Shown here piece by piece: positions 26,032 through 34,731 of a stretch of DNA of 64,000 bases. Position 1 is the first letter of the stretch, and each line of letters starts with the position of its first letter. The DNA is from Ereboglobus sp. (lineage in GTDB: Bacteria; Verrucomicrobiota; Verrucomicrobiia; Opitutales; Opitutaceae). The stretch is taken from contig JARKRC010000056.1 of NCBI GenBank assembly GCA_029974595.1, positions 124,001 to 188,000 of the forward strand, given 5' to 3'. The position numbers were made by a program, and so were the translations under genes. The notes beneath the pieces are model-generated. The model made no database searches and was not told the origin of the DNA. It was given only the letters and a program-made list of their open reading frames with translations.

Positions 26032-27129
26032 ATGCACTCAATCGACACCTTGCAAACCCCTGCGATTCTCGTGAATCGTCCGCGCCTTGAGCGCAACATC
26101 CGCGCGATGCAATCCGTGTGCGATGCACACGGCGTCGAACTGCGTCCTCACATCAAGACGCACAAGCTCGTTCCCGTGGCCCGCATGCAACTGGCCGCTG
26201 GCGCGGCGGGGCTCACTTGCGCGAAACTCGGCGAGGCCGAAGCCATGCTCGCAAGCGGGGCGCGCTCGGTTTTCGTCGCGTATTCCATTGTCGATGCGCG
26301 TCAGGCGCAACGCATCGCGGCCCTTCATGCGTTGCTCGACGATTTCCGCCTCGCAATCACCAGCGAGGCGCAGGCTGCCGGGCTCGAACGCGTGATCGCG
26401 ACGGCGAACCTCGGGAAAAAACTTCGCGTGATGATGGCGCTCGACACCGGACTCGGCCGCGAAGGTGTGCGCACTCGCGATGCCGCCCAAAAACTCGCCG
26501 CGCAAACAGCCCGCTCCGCACATCTCGAACTCGCCGGGTTCTACACGCACGAGGGCCATTTTTACGGCGGCCCGGTTGCCGGGGCGGCTTCGCGCATCGC
26601 GGCGCTGATCGAGCAGCTTTGTGCGACTCGCGATGCCATCGACAAAACGCTTCCTCTCTGGCCGGGATGCAGTGTCACTGCCGCGGCCATTGCGGCGATG
26701 AGCGGCGGACGCATCCAGGCCGTCCGTCCGGGCGCGTATGTTTTCGGCGACCTCGCCAATACGCGCACAACCGGTGTCATGCGCGCTGAAGATGTCGCGT
26801 TGCACGTCCTGGCGACTGTCGTCGATAAACCGGAGCCCGGGCTGGCGCTCATTGACGCAGGTTCGAAAACGTTCTCATCGGACAAAACACCTGACAATCT
26901 CTTTGCCCTCGCAGCCGACGGGCGTGACATCGTCGTCGCGCGTGTGAATGAGGAACACGGTTATCTGCGTGGCGCTGCGGTCGATTCGCTCGAAATCGGA
27001 GAGCGCATTCTCTTCACGCCCGCGCACGTTTGCACGGTGGTCAATCTTGCCGACGAAGTGGTCGTGACCGATGATGACACAAATATTCCTGAAACCTGGC
27101 GCGTGGATGCGCGTGGCAAAACACAATGA
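26032..27129 (+). CDS. D-threonine aldolase/D-serine dehydratase family PLP enzyme
   Basis: 365 residues. The N-terminal alanine-racemase-like barrel carries RPHIKTHK (39-46), whose first lysine (K42) is the expected PLP Schiff base. The C-terminal domain has NEEHGYLRG and PAHVCTVVN; the His and Cys of the HVC triplet fit the divalent-metal site of this family. Known members cleave D-3-hydroxy amino acids to glycine plus aldehyde, dehydrate D-serine, or act as beta-hydroxyaspartate aldolase. The stop overlaps the next start (ATGA at 27126). Together with the GlcD/GlcF-like genes and an IclR regulator it resembles glyoxylate/glycine-linked metabolism (inference). Confidence 0.9.
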   Translation: MHSIDTLQTPAILVNRPRLERNIRAMQSVCDAHGVELRPHIKTHKLVPVARMQLAAGAAGLTCAKLGEAEAMLASGARSVFVAYSIVDARQAQRIAALHALLDDFRLAITSEAQAAGLERVIATANLGKKLRVMMALDTGLGREGVRTRDAAQKLAAQTARSAHLELAGFYTHEGHFYGGPVAGAASRIAALIEQLCATRDAIDKTLPLWPGCSVTAAAIAAMSGGRIQAVRPGAYVFGDLANTRTTGVMRAEDVALHVLATVVDKPEPGLALIDAGSKTFSSDKTPDNLFALAADGRDIVVARVNEEHGYLRGAAVDSLEIGERILFTPAHVCTVVNLADEVVVTDDDTNIPETWRVDARGKTQ

Positions 27130-28508
27130 GCACGACCTTCGAATCATCTTTTATCGCACTTCTCGGTGCCGAAAATGTTCTCACCGCGCGGGAGGACATC
27201 ATTCCTTATGGTTTCGACGGCACGGCAGCGCTCAAGCGCTATCCGCGCGCCGTTGTGTTTCCCCGTGACGCCCGGCAAATTGCCGCGATCCTTAAACTCG
27301 CCCGCGAGCAAACGCCGCCCGTCCCCGTCGTCACGCGCGGCAGCGGCACCGGTCTTTCAGGCGGCAGCGTGCCGGTGGACAATGCGCTCGTCGTCTGCCT
27401 GGCGAAAATGAATCGTATCCTCGAATTGGATACGGCGAATCTCACGCTTCTCGCCGAGGCGGGCGCGGTCACGCAGGAGATTTACGACACCGCCGACCGC
27501 GCCGGATTGTTTTATCCGCCCGATCCCGGCTCGATGCGTGTCTCAACCATCGGCGGAAACGTCGCCGAAAATGCCGGCGGATTGCGCGGACTGAAATACG
27601 GCGTCACCCGCAATTACGTCATGGGCGTGGAAGTCGTCCTTGCCGACGGTTCCGTGTGCTGGCTCGGCAACAAATGCGTGAAGGATGTCGCGGGTTATAA
27701 TCTTCGCGATCTCTTCATCGGAAGCGAAGGCACGCTCGGCATCATCACAAAAGTGTTGCTGAAACTCCTGCCGAAACCCGCCGCCCGCCAGACCCTCCTT
27801 GCCACTTACGCGCAGATGGACGCCGCCGCCGCGACCGTGTCCGACATCATCGCCTCAAAAATCATTCCCTGCACACTTGAGTTTCTTGATCGGAAAACGA
27901 TTCGCTGCGTCGAGGATTTTGCCCATGCGGGGCTGCCGCTTGATGCGGAGGCGGTTCTTCTCATCGAGTCCGACGGGCACCCCGCCGCCGTGGCCGACGA
28001 AGCGGCGAGGATTGAGGAAATCGCGCGCAAACATGGAGCGACCCGTGTGAAACGCGCGCGCGATTCCGCAGAAGCCGTGCAACTTGCGACCGCCCGCCGC
28101 AGCGCGTTCAGCGCGCTCGCGCGCTTGAAGCCGACGACGATTCTCGAAGATGCCACCGTGCCGCGCAGCGAGCTCGCGCACATGGTGCGTTTTGTCGAGG
28201 GTGTGGCCGCACGTCATAAACTCGAAATCGCGACATTCGGTCATTTCGGCGACGGCAATTTGCACCCGACCATTCTCACCGACGAACGCAACCGCGAGGA
28301 AATGCACCGCGTCGAGGCTGCCATGCAGGAGATTTTCGACGAGGCGCTTCGCGTCGGCGGCACGATTACCGGCGAGCACGGCGTGGGGTTTGCGAAGAAA
28401 AAATTCCTTCCCGGCCAGCTCGGCGATGCGAGCTACGCGTTGTTGAAAACGATCAAGCGCGCCATCGACCCCGACGGCCTGCTTAATCCTGGAAAAATCT
28501 TTGACTGA
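27126..28508 (+). CDS. glcD: FAD-binding oxidase, GlcD-like (glycolate/D-lactate dehydrogenase subunit)
   Basis: 460 residues. The PCMH-type FAD-binding domain (about 35-215) shows VVTRGSGTGLSGGSVP, FYPPDPGSMRVSTIGGNVAE and DLFIGSEGTLGIITKV. The C-terminal oxidase domain contains FGHFGDGNLHPTI and GGTITGEHGVGFAKK, the canonical active-site end. GlcD oxidises glycolate or other D-2-hydroxy acids and passes electrons to partner subunits. The gene overlaps the D-threonine-aldolase-like gene by 4 bases and is followed after 8 bases by the GlcF-like gene. No GlcE gene is present, so the complex may be a two-subunit form or act on another 2-hydroxy acid. Confidence 0.92.
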   Translation: MSTTFESSFIALLGAENVLTAREDIIPYGFDGTAALKRYPRAVVFPRDARQIAAILKLAREQTPPVPVVTRGSGTGLSGGSVPVDNALVVCLAKMNRILELDTANLTLLAEAGAVTQEIYDTADRAGLFYPPDPGSMRVSTIGGNVAENAGGLRGLKYGVTRNYVMGVEVVLADGSVCWLGNKCVKDVAGYNLRDLFIGSEGTLGIITKVLLKLLPKPAARQTLLATYAQMDAAAATVSDIIASKIIPCTLEFLDRKTIRCVEDFAHAGLPLDAEAVLLIESDGHPAAVADEAARIEEIARKHGATRVKRARDSAEAVQLATARRSAFSALARLKPTTILEDATVPRSELAHMVRFVEGVAARHKLEIATFGHFGDGNLHPTILTDERNREEMHRVEAAMQEIFDEALRVGGTITGEHGVGFAKKKFLPGQLGDASYALLKTIKRAIDPDGLLNPGKIFD

Positions 28509-28516
28509 GCAAAACC

Positions 28517-29848
28517 ATGCCCACTCCCGCGCAAAATCTCCTCAAATCGCTCGACTACTCGGTGCTCCAGCAATGCATGCATTGCGGCATGTGCCTGCCT
28601 GTCTGCCCGACCTACTCGGAGACGAAGGAGGAGCGCCACGGCCCGCGCGGGCGCATCGCGCTCATGCGCGCCATCGCCGACGGCGAGCTCGAAACCACAC
28701 GCGCGTTTGGCGAGGAAATGTATTACTGCCTCGGCTGCCTCGCGTGCACGAGCGCGTGTCCGGCGGGCGTCAACTACGCCGAACTTTTTGAAACCGCGCG
28801 CGCCGAAGTGGAGCGCACGCACGTGCTCGACTCGGCGCAGCGCAATTTCTGGCGGTGGTCGGTCGTACGCGTGCTCTTCACGCGTCCGCGTTTGCTGCGG
28901 CTGGCGGGGCGCGGCTTGTGGCTCTGGCGCGTGACGGGTTTGCAGGCACTTACGCGGACGCTGCGGCTCACGTATTTGCTGCCGCGCCGGCTTCGCGAAC
29001 TCGAACCGCAAGCGCCGCGCATCGGCGCCAAGTTTTCGCATCAACTCATCAAACCCGTGGAGCAGCCCGCGCAGCAAACACCCGTGCGCCGCGTCGCCGT
29101 CCTCACCGGTTGCGTGCAGGACCTCGCGTTTCCCGAAATCAACCGCGCCACGGTGGATGTGCTGCTCGCCAACGGCTGCGAGGTCCACACGCCGCCTGTG
29201 CAGCCGTGCTGCGGTTCGCTCCACGCGCACAACGGCGACGTGGAATCCGCGCGTGCGCTCGCGCGGCGCATGCTCGATCTCATCAATCCCGCGGACTACG
29301 ATGCGATCATCAGCAACGCCGGCGGCTGCGGCTCGCATTTGCGTCATTACGACCATCTGCTTCACGACGATCCTCACTACGCCGCGCGCGCCGTCGAGTG
29401 GTCGCGCAAGCTGCGCGATGTTTCCGAATACCTCGTCGAAATTGATTTCCGCAAACCGGTCTGCTCCCCGTCGCCACAGACGGTCACCTACCACGAATCG
29501 TGCCATCTCTGTCACGGGCAGAAAGTCAGCGCGCAGCCCCGTGCGGTTTTGCGCGCGATTCCGGGCGTGGAGCTCCACGAATGCGCCGAGGCCGCGTGGT
29601 GTTGCGGTTCCGCGGGCATCTACAATATCACGCAGCCGGCCACTGCGGGACGCTTGCAAAACCGCAAGATGGGCAATCTCCGCCGCACGGGGGCCGGCGT
29701 GATTGCCACGGCGAATCCCGGCTGCCATTTGCAAATACAAAACGGCTTGCGCGCGGAAAACGACACCATCACCGAAGTCGAGCACCCCGTTGTCCTGCTC
29801 GCGCGCGCGTACGCAGCCGAATATGAGCTTTTGCCCAAGAAACAATAA
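28517..29848 (+). CDS. glcF: GlcF-like iron-sulfur subunit
   Basis: 443 residues. Two 4Fe-4S motifs near the N-terminus, CMHCGMCLPVCP (about 20-31) and CLGCLACTSACP (about 71-82), match bacterial ferredoxin-type clusters. The C-terminal half has two cysteine-rich CCG-type regions, PVQPCCGSLHAHNG and EAAWCCGSAGIYN, which are non-cubane cluster ligands in heterodisulfide-reductase-like proteins. This is the usual electron-transfer partner of GlcD, probably at the inner face of the membrane and delivering electrons to quinone. It ends the enzyme part of the operon. The 137-bp gap that follows carries a putative IclR half-site. Confidence 0.93.
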   Translation: MPTPAQNLLKSLDYSVLQQCMHCGMCLPVCPTYSETKEERHGPRGRIALMRAIADGELETTRAFGEEMYYCLGCLACTSACPAGVNYAELFETARAEVERTHVLDSAQRNFWRWSVVRVLFTRPRLLRLAGRGLWLWRVTGLQALTRTLRLTYLLPRRLRELEPQAPRIGAKFSHQLIKPVEQPAQQTPVRRVAVLTGCVQDLAFPEINRATVDVLLANGCEVHTPPVQPCCGSLHAHNGDVESARALARRMLDLINPADYDAIISNAGGCGSHLRHYDHLLHDDPHYAARAVEWSRKLRDVSEYLVEIDFRKPVCSPSPQTVTYHESCHLCHGQKVSAQPRAVLRAIPGVELHECAEAAWCCGSAGIYNITQPATAGRLQNRKMGNLRRTGAGVIATANPGCHLQIQNGLRAENDTITEVEHPVVLLARAYAAEYELLPKKQ

Positions 29849-29918
29849 CCCTTAACCAAGGAGCGACCCGCAAAATACTACTGACACACACGATATTTGC
29901 ATACAAAGATATCAGACA

Positions 29919-29935
29919 ATTTCATTTGACGAAAC
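29919..29935. promoter_or_regulatory. Putative IclR half-site upstream of the IclR gene
   Basis: On the minus strand it reads GTTTCGTCAAATGAAAT, matching the right half of the 24.1 kb operator (24149-24165) at 15 of 17 positions. It lies 50 bases before the IclR ATG. Only one half is recognisable, so binding may be weaker here. An adjacent imperfect palindrome, GATATTTG-CATA-CAAAGATATC, sits at 29892-29913. Confidence 0.55.
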
Positions 29936-29985
29936 AAACAGTCCGCCGACTAAAATCCCACGCAGAAAACACCCTTCCGACCACC

Positions 29986-30723
29986 ATGACCATCGCCGTT
30001 CTCGACAAAGCTTTTTCCATCCTCGAAGTGCTCGCCCGTTCCGGGCGCGCGTTGAGTTTGTCGGAGCTTGCCGAGGAGAGCCGCCAGCCCAAGCCGAGCA
30101 CGTTTAGAATACTGCGGAGCCTGCGCGATCTCGGTTATGTTGAGCAGACCGAGGAGCGCGGCACGTATTGCCTTTCCGACCGGTTGCGTTCGCTTCGCGA
30201 ATACGGCCGCGACGAGGCGCTCCGTGAAAAGGCGCTTCCGATCATGCAAGTGATTCATAAGGAATACGATGAAACTGTGAATCTCGGCGTGCTCGAAGGC
30301 TCCATCTACATCCGTTACGCGCATGTGCTCGAAACCACGCAGGCGCTCCGGTGGATCGTGAAGCCCGGCGCGCGCGATGCGTTTCACACGACCGCGCTCG
30401 GTCGCGCCATCGTGGCGCAACTGCCCTCGATCCAAATTGATCGCCTCATCCCGAAGGTCGCCGCCATGCAGCCCGCGTCCCAACGCAAGGCTTTCCGCGA
30501 GCGTCTCGCCGCCGAGCTTTCGCTGACGAAATCGCGCGGTTGGGCGCTCGAGGAGGAGGAGACCGTTTCGGGCGTGGCCTGCGTAGCTGTTTCGCTTGAA
30601 CCGCTCGGCGAGCCGCTTGCGGCGATCAGCGTCTCGGCGCCGGTCATGCGCTTTCCGAAGGCGCGCCGCGAGGAGCTTGTCCACTCGCTGATTGATCTGG
30701 TCGGCCAGAACGCGAAAAAGTGA
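29986..30723 (+). CDS. IclR family transcriptional regulator
   Basis: 245 residues from the ATG at 29986, where family similarity begins; a TTG 60 bases upstream is also open but adds a basic leader and would overlap the half-site. The winged-helix HTH is at about 2-65 (LDKAFSILEVLARSGRALS, PKPSTFRILRSLRDLGYVE). The effector domain follows (LHSVVEP-like LRWIVKPGARDAFHTTALGRAI; SRGWALEEEETVSGVACVAV). IclR proteins respond to small carbon-source metabolites. Its location between the catabolic enzymes and the transporter/secreted genes, with shared motifs upstream of itself, the divergent promoter and the TonB receptor, makes it the likely local regulator. Confidence 0.93.
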   Translation: MTIAVLDKAFSILEVLARSGRALSLSELAEESRQPKPSTFRILRSLRDLGYVEQTEERGTYCLSDRLRSLREYGRDEALREKALPIMQVIHKEYDETVNLGVLEGSIYIRYAHVLETTQALRWIVKPGARDAFHTTALGRAIVAQLPSIQIDRLIPKVAAMQPASQRKAFRERLAAELSLTKSRGWALEEEETVSGVACVAVSLEPLGEPLAAISVSAPVMRFPKARREELVHSLIDLVGQNAKK

Positions 30724-30879
30724 CGCGGACCGGCGGCTGGCCGGATTTCGATTATATCAAATAGTCCCCGTGATTCTTTGTGTGCCCGCCCGTGGTGTGT
30801 CCGCGCCATTTCACATGGTTTTTTAACCACGGATTACACAACGCGAATGACCGGATAAATGGATGAATCCGCATTTTAT

Positions 30880-32589
30880 ATGAAGAAACTTCCCATTCTA
30901 TTTTTCTTAATTTTATCAACTGCCGTATTATCAACCATGCCTTTGGCACGCGCGGACATTGCCGGCTGTGACAACGCCGAGTTCCAATACAGCGTCGTGC
31001 TCAACAACCAGGGCATCGGACTGAAGCCCGGCGCGAAGGCGTACGATTTCAGGGCGTATGTCTGGATTCCGCCGTCGTGCGAACGCGTGCGCGGCATGCT
31101 CCTCACACATCAAAACGTCGGCGAGGAATTGCTTACGGAGCATCCTGCGATTCGCGAGGCGTGCGCGAAAAACGACATCGCCATCGTGTGGACGAATCCG
31201 CCGCCCGACCGCAGCTATCGCACGGTCACGCCGGAGTTCATCGCGTTGCAGCAAAAAATGCTCGACCAGCTCGCCGCGATTTCCGGCTACGATGAACTGG
31301 CGCGCGTGCCGTGGATCACGTTTGGACATTCCTCGACCACGATCTTCGCGCACAAACTCGCCGAGGCGTTTCCCGAACGCACGATTGGCGTGATTTCGGC
31401 CAAGGGCGGTTTTTCTTATCCGGAGTTTAATAAATACGAAGGCCCGGTTGTATATTCCGGCGGACAATTCCCGGAATGGAAGCAGCCGACCCAGGACTGG
31501 AAAACACGCGGCACCACGCTCAACGTGCTCCGCTCCGTGCGCGAGGTGCAGGCGAAAAAGTTTCGCCCGGTGTCGTTCGCCGAGGAATGCGGCTGCGGGC
31601 ATTTTGATTTCAGCGGGCCATATATAAAATTCCTTGCGCTGTATATGGACCGTATCTGCCAATATCGCATCAAAGCCGACGGCACGCTGCGGCCCGTCGA
31701 TGCGAACGAAGGTTATATTGTGGACATGCGATTCCCGCTTCCCGTGCTGCCGTTGAAAGCGAAACGCTATGCGGACGCGACGGGCGAGGAGCGCAACGCG
31801 CCTTTCTTTATCGACAGGGAAACCGCCGAGGCCGCGATCGAGTTGATGAGCCATCTCGGAAGCTGGCAGCGCAAAAATCAAGTCGTCGCATTCGCGAATC
31901 CTGACGGCACGCCCGCCGCGATCACAGCAGCCGGCAACGGCATAGCCAGCCCGGTGCCGTGCGAATTTGAAGCGGACGGCGTCACGATTAAGCACATCAA
32001 GACGACATTCCTCGAAAAATTGCCAGACAACTTCAACCAGGTCGGCATGAAGTTTGGCCACGCGGACGCGAATGACGGCAGGCGCACGCTCGAGTGGGTT
32101 TGCGGCATGCTGAAACCCGCGCCCGACGGCAGCGGCAAATGGCGCATCCAGCTCAACCGCGCTCATGAGTGGCCCAATGAGGCGCGCAATTTTATCGTGG
32201 TGCGCCATCCCGGCGACGCGCAGTATCGCCCCTCGGTGCAGCCCGCACGTTTCGTGCCGCCTGAATACAAAGGCAAACCCCAAAAGATAACGTTTGCGCC
32301 GATTGCGGATTGCACGACCTCGACAAAGGAAATCGCGCTGAAGGCGACGATTCCAAACGGCAATAGAGTATATTATTATGTGCGCAGCGGCCCGGCGAAG
32401 ATCGACGCCAAAAATGGTGACAAACTCGTGCTGCTACCGCTCCCGCCGCGCGCAAAACTGCCGGTGAGGGTGACGGTCGTCGCGTGGCAATTCGGACGCG
32501 AAGGCAAAGACCCGTTCGCGACGGCGGAGAGAAGTTTTTACGTAGCGCAGGCCGCCGAGCCTGCCTCGTCCCTGCAACTTTCCAACTAG
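30880..32589 (+). CDS. Secreted alpha/beta-hydrolase-like protein
   Basis: 569 residues from the ATG at 30880, which starts a canonical signal peptide (MKKLPILFFLILSTAV, cleavage near LARA). An ATG 21 bases upstream is in frame but less signal-like. The N-terminal half looks like an alpha/beta hydrolase: WIPPSCERVRGMLLTHQN, AIVWTNPPPD, and a nucleophile-elbow-like GHSSTT, with a later ECGCGHFD that could carry the His. The C-terminal part appears to be beta-rich (Ig/Big-like). The closest functional guess is a carbohydrate esterase or PHB-depolymerase-like enzyme. It lies between the IclR gene and the symporter gene, which starts 53 bases downstream. Confidence 0.8.
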   Translation: MKKLPILFFLILSTAVLSTMPLARADIAGCDNAEFQYSVVLNNQGIGLKPGAKAYDFRAYVWIPPSCERVRGMLLTHQNVGEELLTEHPAIREACAKNDIAIVWTNPPPDRSYRTVTPEFIALQQKMLDQLAAISGYDELARVPWITFGHSSTTIFAHKLAEAFPERTIGVISAKGGFSYPEFNKYEGPVVYSGGQFPEWKQPTQDWKTRGTTLNVLRSVREVQAKKFRPVSFAEECGCGHFDFSGPYIKFLALYMDRICQYRIKADGTLRPVDANEGYIVDMRFPLPVLPLKAKRYADATGEERNAPFFIDRETAEAAIELMSHLGSWQRKNQVVAFANPDGTPAAITAAGNGIASPVPCEFEADGVTIKHIKTTFLEKLPDNFNQVGMKFGHADANDGRRTLEWVCGMLKPAPDGSGKWRIQLNRAHEWPNEARNFIVVRHPGDAQYRPSVQPARFVPPEYKGKPQKITFAPIADCTTSTKEIALKATIPNGNRVYYYVRSGPAKIDAKNGDKLVLLPLPPRAKLPVRVTVVAWQFGREGKDPFATAERSFYVAQAAEPASSLQLSN

Positions 32590-32609
32590 TATAGAAGACA
32601 AAAATACAA

Positions 32610-32627
32610 GCGGGCCCTGCGGCCCGC
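32610..32627. repeat. Small GC-rich hairpin before the symporter gene
   Basis: GCGGGCC-CTGC-GGCCCGC is a perfect 7-bp stem with a 4-base loop in the 53-bp gap. No T-run follows, so it is unlikely to be an intrinsic terminator. It might stabilise the upstream message. Confidence 0.5.
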
Positions 32628-32642
32628 GTTACATCAATCATC

Positions 32643-34676
32643 ATGGGAAACCTACACTACCTCGACTGCATCATCCTTGTGCTCTATTTTATCATGCTGA
32701 TCGTGATCGGAAAGATCACGGCCAAGCATTCGAATTCCGGCGAGGGTTATTTCCTCGCGGGACGCAAACTCGGAAAACTATATCAGTTTTTTCTCAATTT
32801 CGGCAATGCGGTTGCGGCAAACGACACCGTGAGCACTGCGAGCATCGTATACAAGCAGGGCGTCGCCGGCGTGTGGATGGGATTGCAGATGGTCTTTCTC
32901 AATCCTTATTATTGGTTTTTCTTTGCATGGCTGCGCCGCGTGCGGCTCACCACCGTGGCCGATTTGTTCTGGGATCGTCTCGGCAGCCGCAGACTTTCAT
33001 TCTTTTATGCCACGTTCCAGATCATCATGGCCGTCACCGTGACCATGGCGTTTGGAAACCTTGTCTCCTACAAGGTCTCCGCCGCGCTTATCACCAAGCC
33101 GGAGGCCGAATGGACGCAGGTGGAGCGGCAGGCGGTTGATGAATACAACCAGCTTGTGAAATATGAACTGTCCGTGAAAAAGGGCGAGGCGCTTGGTGCC
33201 GATGACCAGGCGAAGATGACGGTGCTGAGGGAAAAACTGGCCCGCGGCGATCTCACGGACTATGTGACGGCGATAAATCCGTGGGTATTTTATATAATCT
33301 ACACGCTGGCGGTCGGGTTTTATATTATTCTGGGCGGCATGAGCGCAACGGCGCTCACGGATGCGTTTCAGGGAATATTGATAATACTTTTTTCGATAAT
33401 ATTGATACCGACCGGCATCGCCGCCATCGGCGGCTGGGGCGAGCTGGGACAGAAGGTGCCCGCGGCCATGCTCAATGCGTTCGGGTCGAGCGGCGACACG
33501 GATTTTACGGTCTGGACGATCATTGCCATACTGGCTGTGACATTCATGCAGGCGCATGCGCTGCCGAACAACATGGCTGTCGCCGGCTCCGCGCGCAATG
33601 AATACGCGGCCCGTTTCGGCGCGGCGACGGGCACGTTTGGCAAGCGCATCCTCACCATCGTGTGGGCGGTGTGTGGATTGATCGGCATCGCGTTGTTCTC
33701 CGGTGAAAATCTCATAGCCGACCCGGATTTGGTCTGGGGCGCGATGTCGCGCAAACTGCTCGGACCGGGACTGCTCGGCATCATGTTTGCCGGCGTGCTG
33801 GCGGCCAACATGTCCACCGTGGCCTCGCAAGGCATGGCTGTATCGGCGTTGTTTGCACGCAATATCTACGGCAATTTCAAGAGGAGCGCGACCGATTCCG
33901 ATCTCGTGCGCGCGGGACGCTGGACACTCGTTGTCACGCTCATTCTGGGCGTGTTCGTGGCAACGCAGCTGTCGAGCGTATATGCGGTGTTGCAGTTTGC
34001 CATGACGATCAATGCTCCGTTCGGCGCGGCGATTTTCCTGATGTTTCTCTGGCGCAGGGTTTCGGTGAAGGCCGTATGGATCACCGTGATTGGCTGCGCG
34101 TTTGTGAACGTGGTGTTCCCGCCATTCGCACATTTCATCCCGGCGATTTCGCACAACGGCATGTTTGTCGAGCGGGCGGTTGCAAACGACGGCCGGCCGA
34201 TGGCAGTGTACTTCGACTCGGTGGTGCGGCTCGATCCCGAGGACCCTGCAAGCCAGCTGGAAGGACGCGGGCGATTTCACACGGAATTGGTTTTGCTGCG
34301 CGCCACGGGTCTCAACCCGGCCAAGTGGACGGCAAGCACGCGTTTTGCGGCCCGCTTTTTCGTGGATGCTTTCCTGCCGGTTCTACTGATGATTCTCATC
34401 AGCCTTGCAACGCGCAAACCCGAGCGGGGTCGTGTAGACAGGTTTTTTGGAAAAATGAAGACACCGGTCGCCGACACTCCGGAATTGGACGTGGTGGAGA
34501 TGGAGAAAACCAATGCCGAGCCGCATCGCTTTGATCACAAAAAGATATTCCGACGCTCATCGTGGGAGTTTACGAAATGGGACAAGGTTGACACCGTCGG
34601 CTTCCTGCTTTGCTGCCTGATGACAGGCGCGATTCTGGCCGCCTTTGTGTGTCTGATGCAATGGCTGATGCCGTGA
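32643..34676 (+). CDS. Sodium:solute symporter (SSS family)
   Basis: 677 residues with about 13-14 hydrophobic segments. Family landmarks are NSGEGYFLAGRKLGKLYQFF (31-50), SFFYATFQIIMAVTVTMAFG, FYIILGGMSATALTDAFQGI and GIMFAGVLAANMSTVASQGM. A soluble insert near 150-210 (AEWTQVERQAVDEYNQLVK) and a long C-terminal cytoplasmic extension make it larger than typical SSS transporters. It would import a polar organic solute, such as a sugar, uronate or amino-acid-like compound, with sodium. Its place in the catabolic run suggests it brings the substrate across the inner membrane. Confidence 0.92.
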   Translation: MGNLHYLDCIILVLYFIMLIVIGKITAKHSNSGEGYFLAGRKLGKLYQFFLNFGNAVAANDTVSTASIVYKQGVAGVWMGLQMVFLNPYYWFFFAWLRRVRLTTVADLFWDRLGSRRLSFFYATFQIIMAVTVTMAFGNLVSYKVSAALITKPEAEWTQVERQAVDEYNQLVKYELSVKKGEALGADDQAKMTVLREKLARGDLTDYVTAINPWVFYIIYTLAVGFYIILGGMSATALTDAFQGILIILFSIILIPTGIAAIGGWGELGQKVPAAMLNAFGSSGDTDFTVWTIIAILAVTFMQAHALPNNMAVAGSARNEYAARFGAATGTFGKRILTIVWAVCGLIGIALFSGENLIADPDLVWGAMSRKLLGPGLLGIMFAGVLAANMSTVASQGMAVSALFARNIYGNFKRSATDSDLVRAGRWTLVVTLILGVFVATQLSSVYAVLQFAMTINAPFGAAIFLMFLWRRVSVKAVWITVIGCAFVNVVFPPFAHFIPAISHNGMFVERAVANDGRPMAVYFDSVVRLDPEDPASQLEGRGRFHTELVLLRATGLNPAKWTASTRFAARFFVDAFLPVLLMILISLATRKPERGRVDRFFGKMKTPVADTPELDVVEMEKTNAEPHRFDHKKIFRRSSWEFTKWDKVDTVGFLLCCLMTGAILAAFVCLMQWLMP

Positions 34677-34731
34677 ATCCTGATGCCAATCAACCGGCGC
34701 GTATGAACACAGCCAAACACAGATATATAAA

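Noticed and set aside
28433-29845. 470-codon minus-strand frame opposite glcF
   Set aside because: The plus-strand GlcF-like protein has complete cysteine motifs. The antisense product is Arg/Ala-rich with no recognisable domain.
26032-30723. A full beta-hydroxyaspartate cycle cluster
   Set aside because: Only the aldolase-like enzyme and an IclR regulator fit. The aspartate-glyoxylate aminotransferase, dehydratase and iminosuccinate reductase genes are not in the window.
30931-32283. 450-codon minus-strand frame opposite the alpha/beta-hydrolase-like gene
   Set aside because: Arg-rich antisense shadow. The plus strand has a signal peptide and a nucleophile elbow.
32610-32627. Intrinsic terminator before the symporter gene
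   Set aside because: The hairpin is good but no T-run follows, and the genes on both sides are codirectional and closely spaced.
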